From Desulfovulcanus ferrireducens (GTDB taxonomy: Bacteria > Desulfobacterota > Desulfovibrionia > Desulfovibrionales > Desulfonatronovibrionaceae), in NCBI RefSeq assembly GCF_018704065.1, contig NZ_JAGUQP010000013.1, positions 1-64,000 on the forward strand: a stretch of DNA of 64,000 nucleotides, read 5' to 3'. Within the stretch, counting starts at the first letter, position 1. Every line of letters starts with the position of its first letter. The notes under the pieces are model-generated. The model was not told where the DNA came from. It made no database searches and worked only from the letters and a program-made list of their open reading frames with translations. Of this stretch, positions 40,819 through 49,841 are shown one piece after another. A program made the translations under genes and the position numbers.

Positions 40819-42144
40819 TTATTTACTGGATGGTGCCACGGAATATTCAAATCTATTCCCACCTTTTAATTTGGCTTTATACATGGAATTATCGGCGGTT
40901 AACAATAATGTGTCTATATCAGTAGCTATTATAGGATAATAGCTTATACCAATACTTGCCCCTACGGAACAAGTTTTGTTATTGAGTGAAATAGGCTTAA
41001 TGATACTATAGATTAATTTTTGGGCCACAATGCCAGCATATTCGATGTCTTCTAGATCCTGGAGAATTATTGCAAATTCGTCTCCTCCAATTCTTGCTAC
41101 AGTATCTGTTGAACGGAGCATGGACTTCATTCTAGAGGCTACTTCCTGTAAGACAGAGTCACCGGCTGCATGGCCAAAGGTGTCATTTATGGGCTTGAAT
41201 TTATCCAGATCTATATAAAGCAAAGCAAAACTTTTTTGTTCACGCCTTGCCCGGGCAATTGCCTGCTCTATGCGATCCATAAATAGCCTCCGGTTCGGCA
41301 GGTCGGTCAGCTGATCATACATGGCATAATGTTTAATATTCTCATCCAGTTGTTTGCGTTCAGTAATATCTGCTAGATAACCAACTATTTCAGTGTCTTT
41401 ACCTTCTTCATCCCTTGCTACACGTGCTTCATCATGCACCCATCTCCATTCCCCGTTTTTATGCTGAAAACGGTATTCACAAATGTAACAACGCTTTAAA
41501 GATAATGATTCCATCTGTGGTTTTATTCTGTATAAATCCTCAGGGTGGATATTTTTTTGCCATAAACTTTGATCCTTGATAAATTGCTCCGGATCATATC
41601 CAAATATTTTTTTCATGTTTTCACTGATAAACACAAAATCATGCATTTTATCAATGTTTTTTGTGTAAATTACTGCTGGATTTGATTGGATAATGTATTC
41701 AAGACGTGTTTTTAATAGATCGAGTTCTTTTAATTTATTTTTTAATTTTAGCATTAATTGATTTCTTTCAATAGCATATAAAATAGAATGTGATAATAAA
41801 TTCTTTCGCAGACATCCTTTAATGAGATAATCCTGAGCTCCATTAGCCAGACTCTTTAATGCATTGTCATTATCATCGATGCTTGTTAAAATTATTATAG
41901 GTGTACCACTGCTTTCTGCTTTAATTGTGTTAAAGGTATCTAAGGCATCAGAATCGGGAAGCATAAGGTCAAGAATTATCAGGTCAAATTTTTTATTTTG
42001 CAAATATTTTTTGGCATCTGCAAGCGTTTCAACGTGATCTGCTTCAAAGTTTGTGTACTCAATACTTGATAGCATAGATAGAATAATCCTTGCATCTATC
42101 AAACTATCTTCAACTAATAGCAGGTTTAAAACTCTATGTTTCAT
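40819..42144 (-). CDS. Response regulator with REC, PAS and GGDEF domains (diguanylate cyclase)
   Basis: A 441-residue protein: receiver domain 1-125 with phosphoacceptor Asp59 (ILDLMLPDSD), a PAS/PAC segment around 160-270 and a C-terminal GGDEF domain. The intact GGDEF and an RSTD sequence five residues before it (RxxD inhibitory site) predict an active, product-inhibited c-di-GMP synthase. It lies 128 bases downstream of the hybrid kinase gene on the same strand, so it is a likely output of that kinase. Confidence 0.92.
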   Translation of the reverse strand: MKHRVLNLLLVEDSLIDARIILSMLSSIEYTNFEADHVETLADAKKYLQNKKFDLIILDLMLPDSDALDTFNTIKAESSGTPIIILTSIDDNDNALKSLANGAQDYLIKGCLRKNLLSHSILYAIERNQLMLKLKNKLKELDLLKTRLEYIIQSNPAVIYTKNIDKMHDFVFISENMKKIFGYDPEQFIKDQSLWQKNIHPEDLYRIKPQMESLSLKRCYICEYRFQHKNGEWRWVHDEARVARDEEGKDTEIVGYLADITERKQLDENIKHYAMYDQLTDLPNRRLFMDRIEQAIARARREQKSFALLYIDLDKFKPINDTFGHAAGDSVLQEVASRMKSMLRSTDTVARIGGDEFAIILQDLEDIEYAGIVAQKLIYSIIKPISLNNKTCSVGASIGISYYPIIATDIDTLLLTADNSMYKAKLKGGNRFEYSVAPSSK

Positions 42145-42272
42145 AGTGCACCTGCAAATATTTTTAAATAGGCACCTATTTCTAGATTGGAGTGCTTAAT
42201 GTGAATTGATAGATACCGCTGTAAAAAATATTTTTTAAAATTTTAAAAAGATAACATGCCTGGCTATACTTC

Positions 42273-44717
42273 TTATTTGTTCAATATTTCTGTGATAACT
42301 TTTAAGAGCTGATCCTGCTTGATTGGTTTTGTGGTATAGTCGTCCATTCCTGCCTTAAGACAACGTTCTTTGTCTGTCTGCATCGCAAGGGCTGTCATGG
42401 CTATAATAGGGATATGCTCCCCTGTTTTAGATTCTATTTTGCGAATTGCTTTTGTAGCTTCGAATCCATCCATCTCTGGCATTTGACAGTCCATTAAAAT
42501 GAGATCAAATTTTTCATTTTCTAATTTATCTAGCGCCTTTTTCCCGTTTTCAGCAACAACTACGTTAAATCCCCACTTTTCAAGAATGATCTTGGCCAGC
42601 TTTTGATTAATCAGATTATCTTCGACTAAAAGAATTTTATATCTTGAAAAATCTAAAGGTTTTTTATCATCTCCCTTAATATAATTATCTTCGCCATTGT
42701 TGTCTTTAGCATCTATCTCTGATTTTGAGGCAATGAGAAAAGGTATTGTAAATTTCACAGTCGTTCCTTTGCCCAATTCGCTGTCTAGCGAGATGCTTCC
42801 TCCCATAAGCTCTACTAATTGTTTACATATTGTTATCCCAAGACCGGTTCCACCATATTTTCTCGTAATACTATTATCAGCCTGCGAAAAGCTATCAAAG
42901 ATAGTCTCCATTTTATCTTTGGGGATACCAATGCCAGTATCCTTGATCGTAAAAAGGATTATTGCTTTTTCTCCTTGCTTTTCTTTTTGTATGGCTTTTA
43001 GAGTCACTGTAAGAGTTATTTCTCCTTTTTCTGTAAATTTGATGGCATTGTTGACTAAATTATTTATGACCTGCATCATTCTTACTTGATCGCCTATGAC
43101 GAGGTCTGGCACTTGAGAATCTACATTATAATTAAGTTTCAGCCCTTTTTTGGCAGCAAGAATAGCAAATGGTTTGACGGTTGAGGCTATGGTATCTCTG
43201 ATGGAAAATTTATTATTTTCCAAATTCAATTTACCTGCCTCTATTTTTGAAAAGTCCAGGATATCGTTCAATATTTTTAAAAGACTATAGGCCGATGATT
43301 TGGCCATTTTCAGAAAATCTCTTTGCTCTTGTGAAAGGTCAGTGTCCATGACAAGGTCGATCATGCCAATGACACCGTTCATAGGCGTGCGCAATTCATG
43401 ACTCATGTTAGCCAGAAACTGGCTTTTTGCCTTGGTGGCTGCCTCGGCCTGCTGTCTTAATTGTTCGGATTCCTTAAGTGCAGAGGAGAGGTTTTTGGCT
43501 GCTTGTTCTGCTTCTGATTTAGCAGCAATGAGCTGCATTTCTGTCTTTTTTCTTATCTCTATTTGTTTCTCCAATTCTTTGTTCTTCTCCTCCAAAAATT
43601 TTCTCTGTGTTGAAGCTTCCTGGTACCTGGCATTTATGGCTGACTGTCTGATACTTATAACAATCGCAAAAATTATTCCTCCTAATATGCCAGTCGACAA
43701 TAGAATCAGTCCTGTGAGAAGTCCTTTTTGCTTGAAGGGACCAATAACTTGCTCAGCATCTACTATTTCAAATAAAGAAAATGGTGTGCTGGGCACGAGT
43801 GAACCATAAATTATTGCGTCTTGGTTGCCTGGTACAAGTTTTACCCAAAATTCTTTTTTTGTTGGCAATTTATCTATTGTTGTAGGCTCATTATTTTCCT
43901 TTATTTCATACCATTCTTCACCTGATTTTCGTTCTTTCAAAGGAACAAATTTTAAAATTTTCCGGAAATTATTACCAGCTGGATCAAATAGAAAGATTGT
44001 TTCAGAGCCGGAAACTATAGCTGCAAGTCTTTGTTGGATATTATTGGATTGAATACGGGAAGTATATTCCTTTAAAAAGTTTTCAAAAATAGTTTGAAAA
44101 TTAATCCAGGCCATAACTCGGCCTTTTAATTCATCTTTGACCATACACGGGGCAGAGACAACCAGAAAATTTTTATTGTCCTGATCTGGGGTGATTAAAA
44201 TATTTTTTTCTTTACCGGGGAATGATTTATTCCATTTGAGCTTGCCCAGATTTTTATTGTTACTGCAGTTTGTATCCGCCAGAATCATGCTATCTGAGTC
44301 AACCAGGACAATCCGAGTGTAAATACTTTTACCATTAAAAGTCCTTTCCTGAACGTATTTTTTAAATTTTGCATTGATATTATAAAGACTGCCCCTGAGC
44401 CCGTAGACCATGGTCATGCCGAGGGCCTTATTTTGAAAATAGGCACGTATAGTCCTGTCCATTGCCAGGACCTGCAAATCCTCTTTGCGCTCACATAAAA
44501 AGTAACCGAGATTATGAGCCCGGTCATCAACTTCAGCCTGAAAGCGATCGAGTGCAAATAACTGTAAACGGATGTGGGATGTGTAAACGAGATGAATCAG
44601 GAACCAAACATAACCAAAAAGAATCAGTCCCGCTAGCACAGGCAAGAAATAAAGGAGTATGTTCTGCCGATGAAAATGTGTGTTGGTCTTTAAATCAATA
44701 AATCGTAATGGACTCAT
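42273..44717 (-). CDS. Hybrid sensor histidine kinase with periplasmic Cache-like domain
   Basis: An 814-residue membrane sensor. Transmembrane helices at about 20-45 and 333-356 flank a roughly 285-residue periplasmic Cache-like domain. A coiled coil (360-430) leads to HisKA with His440 ([15 protein letters not shown]). The ATPase domain has [24 protein letters not shown] and GGTGLGI. A C-terminal receiver has [13 protein letters not shown]. Its start lies three bases after the stop of the solute-binding-protein gene, suggesting a joint sensing unit. Confidence 0.94.
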   Translation of the reverse strand: MSPLRFIDLKTNTHFHRQNILLYFLPVLAGLILFGYVWFLIHLVYTSHIRLQLFALDRFQAEVDDRAHNLGYFLCERKEDLQVLAMDRTIRAYFQNKALGMTMVYGLRGSLYNINAKFKKYVQERTFNGKSIYTRIVLVDSDSMILADTNCSNNKNLGKLKWNKSFPGKEKNILITPDQDNKNFLVVSAPCMVKDELKGRVMAWINFQTIFENFLKEYTSRIQSNNIQQRLAAIVSGSETIFLFDPAGNNFRKILKFVPLKERKSGEEWYEIKENNEPTTIDKLPTKKEFWVKLVPGNQDAIIYGSLVPSTPFSLFEIVDAEQVIGPFKQKGLLTGLILLSTGILGGIIFAIVISIRQSAINARYQEASTQRKFLEEKNKELEKQIEIRKKTEMQLIAAKSEAEQAAKNLSSALKESEQLRQQAEAATKAKSQFLANMSHELRTPMNGVIGMIDLVMDTDLSQEQRDFLKMAKSSAYSLLKILNDILDFSKIEAGKLNLENNKFSIRDTIASTVKPFAILAAKKGLKLNYNVDSQVPDLVIGDQVRMMQVINNLVNNAIKFTEKGEITLTVTLKAIQKEKQGEKAIILFTIKDTGIGIPKDKMETIFDSFSQADNSITRKYGGTGLGITICKQLVELMGGSISLDSELGKGTTVKFTIPFLIASKSEIDAKDNNGEDNYIKGDDKKPLDFSRYKILLVEDNLINQKLAKIILEKWGFNVVVAENGKKALDKLENEKFDLILMDCQMPEMDGFEATKAIRKIESKTGEHIPIIAMTALAMQTDKERCLKAGMDDYTTKPIKQDQLLKVITEILNK

Positions 44718-44720
44718 TTT

Positions 44721-45629
44721 TTACTTATTGGCCTGAATAACATCATTAAAAAATTCAGGATAATATTCAAACACTACCGGATAATACTTTTTGACTAGTC
44801 GGATATAAGTTCCATCTTTTTTACATTTGTCTAGGAATTGATTGTAGGCTTGCCGCAGCTTTGGGGCATTCTTGGGGAATGCAGTGGCCATCTTTTGAGG
44901 TGGAGAGATAGGGCCAACAACTTTGATTTGTCCCGCCCAATTTTCCAAGGCTATCAGGGCATCAGGTACATCTAAAAGCGCGGCTTCTGCCTCGCCTTTG
45001 ATGACAGCATAGGCCAAGTCGTTTAATTGTCCCGGAAAATGGATAAATTTGGCTCCTGCCTGTTCAAGCTTATACAGACTGCCATCAAGACAGGTCCCTG
45101 ATTTGCCCAAAACAGTCCGTCCTTGAAGTTTTGCCTTTACCGCAGCGATATCTTTGGCAATGTCACCAGTAGGAGTAATTGGAGAAATATCCGAGTCGGA
45201 CCTTACTATGAGCCATACTTGTGTGGGAAAAATAGGGTCAGAAAATAGAACAATTTTTTCTCGCCATGGAAGCATTGTTAGACCATTGGCGGCTATATCC
45301 CCCCGTATTGGAGTTTGATCCAGCATTTCTACATCATTGCCCTTTGCTTTGACTTTTTTACCAATAAGATCTGGTATCACCATTTCCCATGATGTCTTGA
45401 CATATTGGTATGCTAAACCTAAATCTTTAGCAAAAAGTTGAACAAGCTCTGCATCTAAACCATCCCCCATGCCTGTAACAAAATTGGCATAGGGTACTCC
45501 CAAATGTTTCAAGACTCCTCTTTTTTTTATCTCATCAAGATCTGCAGCCCCAGCATGTCCACCAAGGAAAATCAAGAAGGTCATCATGAACATTGTCAGC
45601 ATAGCAAAAGACAGTTTTAGAAATTGCAT
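44721..45629 (-). CDS. Periplasmic solute-binding protein, SBP_bac_3 family
   Basis: A 302-residue exported protein. The signal peptide ends in HAGAA (about residue 29). The family 3 fold shows LDEIKKRGVLKHLGVPY, DGLDAELVQLFAKDLGL, DIAANGLTMLPWRE and GEAEAALLDVPDAL, typical of amino-acid-type binders. No ABC permease or ATPase gene is nearby. Instead the hybrid kinase follows by 3 bases, so this protein may serve as a ligand receptor for the kinase. Confidence 0.9.
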   Translation of the reverse strand: MQFLKLSFAMLTMFMMTFLIFLGGHAGAADLDEIKKRGVLKHLGVPYANFVTGMGDGLDAELVQLFAKDLGLAYQYVKTSWEMVIPDLIGKKVKAKGNDVEMLDQTPIRGDIAANGLTMLPWREKIVLFSDPIFPTQVWLIVRSDSDISPITPTGDIAKDIAAVKAKLQGRTVLGKSGTCLDGSLYKLEQAGAKFIHFPGQLNDLAYAVIKGEAEAALLDVPDALIALENWAGQIKVVGPISPPQKMATAFPKNAPKLRQAYNQFLDKCKKDGTYIRLVKKYYPVVFEYYPEFFNDVIQANK

Positions 45630-45835
45630 ATCTGCGTCCTCCTTCTTTGTTAAAAGAGGTTATTTTAACTGTAAAAATAGCAAAGTTCCATTTCTTAAGC
45701 AAGTTGGAACTTAATTGATATAAATTTCTAATTTACTTAAGGAAGGTTAGGACACATGGCTTTATGAGGGGGAGAGATGATTATTGGACAACCACCTATA
45801 CCGTAAGCTATGGTTAAAATAATTTTTGAGCGAGG

Positions 45836-45894
45836 CGAAGAATTTTCTCCGAATTTTTCATATCATTCTTCGTCCCGCATTTGGCGGGATTTTG
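45836..45894 (+). promoter_or_regulatory. Two adjacent stem-loops in the mltF-like leader
   Basis: CGAAGAAT (45836-45843) pairs with ATTCTTCG (45865-45872). Directly after it, TCCCGC (45873-45878) pairs with GCGGGA (45884-45889), followed by TTTTG. The second hairpin resembles a weak terminator, 17 bases before the ATG at 45911. Confidence 0.5.
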
Positions 45895-45910
45895 TTAAAA
45901 AGGCTAATAT

Positions 45911-47338
45911 ATGTCCGTAAAGTCACTAAGTGCACAAAAGCTTTTGCTTCTTTTGATTTTTATACAATTAGTTCTTATTTTTGGACATATTTATTATCAG
46001 CTTTATTATTGGCCCAAAGAAAATTTGCGGATTGTTTATCTTGATTCCGAAAGGGTAAAGTCTAGACTTTCTCCTTATGGTCCTGGTCTGGAACAGGAGC
46101 TAGTGGATATTTTTTGTCGCCAAAATGGTCTTAAGGCTACGTGGAGTAAAGTAGAGAATTTAGAAGAGGGGCTAAAAAAGCTTCGTCTTGGTCTTGCTGA
46201 TTTATTTATTGGGCTGACAACAAAGGATGAGTTTCAGGACGACAGAATTAGATTTGGCCCGGCTTACTTGAGGAATAATTTTATCGTTGTCCACAACAGG
46301 TTTCGTTTTCCTCTTCGTCGGCCTGACGAATTGTGTAGAGTCGTAGTGTTTATTCCTGATAAAGAGATTTTTGAACAAAAATTAATCTCATACCAAAAGA
46401 AACTATCTTGTTCCATAAAGGCGAAACGATTAATCCCGAAAATGGAAAAGTTGTATCAGGCCATAACTAAAAACAAGGCCCGTTTTGCACTGACCGATAG
46501 AATAAGTTTTAATCACTGGCATCCGTATTTTGTTGACGTAAGAAAAACCTATTCGTTCGATGACACATTTGACTATAAATGGTGTTGGTCTACACGCTAT
46601 AGTGAACTGAATAGCATGCTAACAGTATTTTGGGATAATTTTTTTGGCAGCACTGAATTTTTTCGTTTAAAAGAAAAATACTATGGTTTTTTTCCGTCAA
46701 GAATCGATTACTATGAATTAGATCATCTTATGGATATTGTAGAGTTGGTTTTGCCAAAATATGATCAGTATATTCTGGAAGCAGCAAGGCTCTACAATAT
46801 AGATCCACTTCTTCTTGTAGCCATGATCTACCAGGAGTCTCATTTTAATCCCAGGGCAAAAAGTAAAACAGGTGTACGCGGTCTCTTGCAGTTAAGCTTA
46901 GATACAGCCAGTTATGTAGGTATTTCTAATCGTATTGATCCCGAACAGAGTATTCTGGGCGGGGCTAAGTATTTGAGGTTTCTTGGGAATAAAATAATAA
47001 AAGAAAAGGGTGTTAATGGCTGGGACGGGTGGTTTTTTGCTTTGGCCGCGTATAATCAAGGGCCAGGACATCTATATGATGCCATGGACCTGGCAAAGCG
47101 GCTCAAAAAAGATCATCTGAGTTGGATGGGATTGAAGGAAGTATTTCCCCTTCTTAGCTATAAAAAATACTATCGAACCGTAAAAAGAGGTTATTGTCGG
47201 GGATTTGAAGCGGTAGACTATGTCCAGAGCATTCGATACTATTATTATATTTTACATGGGCTAGTCGTTTTGGGGAGACCTGAAGCTAAGCACCTTGCCA
47301 GCTTTCTTGACTTTGTTCCCCCGGACTGGCCCAATTGA
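45911..47338 (+). CDS. mltF: Membrane-bound lytic murein transglycosylase, MltF-like
   Basis: A 475-residue protein: an N-terminal membrane anchor (about residues 10-32), a family 3 solute-binding-like domain (about 35-265), then an SLT catalytic domain. The catalytic Glu309 lies in YQESHFNPRAKS, followed by GVRGLLQLS and AAYNQGPGHLYDA. It cleaves glycan strands with 1,6-anhydro-muramyl formation. AAAAGG precedes the start. The 3' end overlaps an opposite-strand gene by 78 bases. Confidence 0.92.
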   Translation: MSVKSLSAQKLLLLLIFIQLVLIFGHIYYQLYYWPKENLRIVYLDSERVKSRLSPYGPGLEQELVDIFCRQNGLKATWSKVENLEEGLKKLRLGLADLFIGLTTKDEFQDDRIRFGPAYLRNNFIVVHNRFRFPLRRPDELCRVVVFIPDKEIFEQKLISYQKKLSCSIKAKRLIPKMEKLYQAITKNKARFALTDRISFNHWHPYFVDVRKTYSFDDTFDYKWCWSTRYSELNSMLTVFWDNFFGSTEFFRLKEKYYGFFPSRIDYYELDHLMDIVELVLPKYDQYILEAARLYNIDPLLLVAMIYQESHFNPRAKSKTGVRGLLQLSLDTASYVGISNRIDPEQSILGGAKYLRFLGNKIIKEKGVNGWDGWFFALAAYNQGPGHLYDAMDLAKRLKKDHLSWMGLKEVFPLLSYKKYYRTVKRGYCRGFEAVDYVQSIRYYYYILHGLVVLGRPEAKHLASFLDFVPPDWPN

Positions 47339-47581
47339 TGGAGGAGAGTCATTTTTTTTCTCGCTGGTTTGACTATTGTCCGGTTTGGCCCAGAGGTGGT
47401 TAAATAGCTGATTTTTCCAGCGTACAGACTGGATCATAGACAGGATAAGCACATCTTCTTCCCATCTTTTGCTGGGGGAAAAGATTTTTACCCGTTCATA
47501 GTATTTTTCCCACAATGACATGAGTGAGGCTTCATCCAACTGGTTTAATTTTTCTGCTAAGTTGCGTAACATCTTATCCAT
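47261..47581 (-). CDS. Small hypothetical protein convergent with and overlapping mltF
   Basis: A 106-residue protein. I start it at ATG 47581, where GGAGAAAAA lies upstream; the longer ORF (to 47617) adds 12 residues without a site. The N-terminal 65 residues look helical and well formed (LAEKLNQLDEASLMSLWEKYY, RWEEDVLILSMIQSVRWKNQLF). The last part is Pro/Lys/Ser-rich and disordered and is read from the strand opposite mltF. No family was recognised. Confidence 0.6.
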   Translation of the reverse strand: MDKMLRNLAEKLNQLDEASLMSLWEKYYERVKIFSPSKRWEEDVLILSMIQSVRWKNQLFNHLWAKPDNSQTSEKKNDSPPSIGPVRGNKVKKAGKVLSFRSPQND

Positions 47582-47807
47582 TTTTTCTCCAGATTGACTT
47601 TTTGCGTGGATATTCACACCGGGGTAGCCTAATAATAAATTTCAAACCCGCCGGGAAGTACCGCAACACTCAATGCACCCATTTTCGATTTGCCCAGCAG
47701 GAAGGCCTATGATAGAAGCACTTTTGCTAAGGCGCTGATTCTGCAATGCTTAGAGCTTTAGGTCAAGCGTGATTTATAGCGTAAATGCAGAGGATAAAAT
47801 GTTAATA

Positions 47808-48021
47808 GAGCTTGTAGCCGAATCTTTTTATCAAATTAATTTCCATGGTTTATTCTAGTCTTGGTTTCTTTTCGCAAAATATTTAGCCCATTCATCCCGA
47901 TGCTCTGTTTTTTAAGCAAGCTTCATTAAGATTGGGTTACCCAAGCCGTTTGTAATGCATTTCAGAAACCAAGACTTTCAATCAGCGCTTAAAACTTAAA
48001 ATAGGGTTTGGCCACGGACTC
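47808..48021 (-). repeat. Family A element (A5), type I ends
   Basis: 214 bp. The left end GAGCTTGTAGCCGAATC is a degenerate terminus and the right end CCACGGACTC closes it. The interior carries the GATGCTCTG...AAGCAAGCTTC block and TTTGTAATGCATTTCAGAAACC, in inverse order to A2. The remaining part of the 47582-48291 gap holds no gene that I can support. Confidence 0.7.
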
Positions 48022-48074
48022 AACAAATCCAATTTGAATAGGACTTGGCAATAAAATTTTTAAAAGTCTATGCA

Positions 48075-48230
48075 TTGAAATGAAGATTTTCACCCAGTGG
48101 GTGAGATTGCCACGGGCAGCTTCGCTGCCCTCGCAATGACATAGCGCTCACCCTGTCATTGCGACGAGCGAGCTTGAGCGAGCGAAGCAACGAAGCAATC
48201 ACGAATTTTAAATTGCAAAAAATCGCGTAA
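48075..48230 (+). repeat. Family B element (B2)
   Basis: 156 bp. It starts TTGAAATGAAGATTTTCACCC, continues GGGTGAGATTGCCACGGGCA and CCCTCGCAATGAC, then a GTCATTGCGA...GCGAAGC core, and ends with the inverted TTTGCAA/CGATTTTT pattern. It lies between A5 and the AICAR transformylase gene. Confidence 0.8.
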
Positions 48231-48291
48231 GTTAGCAATAAGGCTTATAGCTTGCCTTTGGCGAGATAAATTCAAAATATTGGAGGAAAGT

Positions 48292-49566
48292 ATGAAAAAT
48301 ATCAAGGAAATGTATAAGACAGTTGTCAAAGATCCTTTTCCCTCGGAGATGAGTTTAACTTTGGGAGATCAAGTCTTGAAATTTGTCAGAAGATCCTGGG
48401 TTATTGAAGGAGAGGAAAAGGGCCTGAGGTACGGGGAAAATCCTGATCAGCCCGCAGCTTTATATGAACTGGTTGAAGGCGAGCTAGAGCTTGGAGGAGT
48501 GAAATTTCGTTCTCCGGGTGCAGGGCTGGTTTCCAGTCTCAAAGAAGAAAATATAATTCAATCGGGAAAACATCCGGGCAAGATCAATCTCACCGATGTG
48601 GATAATGGTATTAATATCTTGCAATATTTGACCAGAAAACCGGCTGCGGTCATATTAAAACACAACAATCCGTGTGGAGCTGCCTGGTCGGATCAAGGCC
48701 TGGAAGAAGCATTGAGCAAGGCCTATTTTGCGGATCGTATTGCTGCTTTTGGTGGAGCTGTTGTTGTTAATAGGCCGTTACCTAAAGAGTGTGCCGAGTT
48801 TATGACTAAATATTATTTTGAGGTAGTGGCAGCGCCTGCTTATGAACCGGGGGCAATTGATGTTTTAAAGACAAAGAAAAATTTACGTATACTGGAAATT
48901 CCCGGCCTCGCTGACTTAGAAAAATTAGTGAACACGCCTTTCCTGGACCTCAAATCATTGGTTGATGGCGGGATAATTGCCCAATTTTCATTCCGGAACA
49001 AAATTTTGAGTGCAGATGATTTTATTCCTGCTTCTGCGGAAAAAGATGGGCAGGTGGTCATGGCCAGGAAACCTGATTCCCGCGAGATGGATGACTTGAT
49101 CTTTGCGTGGGCAGTGGAGGCTGGAGTGACTTCCAACTCTGTAATTTTTGCCCGGGATGGTCAGACAGTGGCCATAGGCACTGGAGAGCAGGATAGGGTT
49201 GGCTGTGTGGAACTGACAATTCATAAAGCCTATACCAAGTATGCTGATAATCTGGCTTTTAGTGAACATGGCCTTTCACTGTATGAATTAAAATTAAAGG
49301 CCAAAAATGATCCGGAGGCAGCCAAGGCCTTGGAAGATATCCAGGAGAGAACCAAAGCTCACAAGGGCGGACTGCCAGGTTCTGTCATGGTTTCTGATGG
49401 TTTTTTCCCTTTTAGGGACGGAGTAGACGTAGCCATTGAGCAGGGCATAACTGCCATTGCTCAGCCAGGAGGCTCTATTCGTGACTTTGAAGTTATTCAG
49501 GCAGTTAACCAGGCTGAACCACAGGTAGCCATGGTATTTACAGGGCAACGCTCTTTTAAACATTAA
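48292..49566 (+). CDS. purH: AICAR transformylase (PurH C-terminal domain only)
   Basis: A 424-residue enzyme corresponding to the formyltransferase half of PurH. It adds a formyl group to AICAR using 10-formyl-THF. KHNNPCGAA holds the catalytic Lys-His, and AYFADRIAAFGGAVVVNRP and GGSIRDFEVI follow. The N-terminal IMP cyclohydrolase (MGS) domain is absent, so another protein must close the ring. ATG 48292 follows GGAGGAAAGT; a TTG four codons earlier is unlikely. FolD, which supplies folate cofactors, is at 55161. Confidence 0.92.
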   Translation: MKNIKEMYKTVVKDPFPSEMSLTLGDQVLKFVRRSWVIEGEEKGLRYGENPDQPAALYELVEGELELGGVKFRSPGAGLVSSLKEENIIQSGKHPGKINLTDVDNGINILQYLTRKPAAVILKHNNPCGAAWSDQGLEEALSKAYFADRIAAFGGAVVVNRPLPKECAEFMTKYYFEVVAAPAYEPGAIDVLKTKKNLRILEIPGLADLEKLVNTPFLDLKSLVDGGIIAQFSFRNKILSADDFIPASAEKDGQVVMARKPDSREMDDLIFAWAVEAGVTSNSVIFARDGQTVAIGTGEQDRVGCVELTIHKAYTKYADNLAFSEHGLSLYELKLKAKNDPEAAKALEDIQERTKAHKGGLPGSVMVSDGFFPFRDGVDVAIEQGITAIAQPGGSIRDFEVIQAVNQAEPQVAMVFTGQRSFKH

Positions 49567-49579
49567 GAAAATCAGGGTT

Positions 49580-49728
49580 GAGTGTCTGTGGTTAAACCTC
49601 ATTCTTTGACTACCAGGTTGAAAACACTGATTTCTTGAAGGCATTTGCACCAGCTTGAAAGAAATCAGTATTAAAAAAAATATGAAAAATTGTCCTCTTA
49701 AGTCTTAAGTAGGGTTGGCCTCAGACTC
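49580..49728 (+). repeat. Family A element (A6), type I ends
   Basis: 149 bp. The left end GAGTGTCTGTGG carries a two-base insertion and the right end is CCTCAGACTC. The interior repeats GGCATTTGCACCAGCTTGAA and the ATCAGTATT run of the right half. Only the outer halves of the family are present. It lies just after the AICAR transformylase gene. Confidence 0.75.
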
Positions 49729-49841
49729 TTGAGGACTGAGTGATGTATGATGGGCTCAGAACTCAGAGAAGGATATTAAGAGAGGAGCAAGACAAGAGTT
49801 GAGCAATTAGTTGGGTTAGGTGGGAATAAAGGGGTAGATTT

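Noticed and set aside
42697-43809. Long plus-strand ORFs opposite the hybrid kinase
   Set aside because: They overlap strongly conserved kinase motifs on the other strand and lack ribosome sites.
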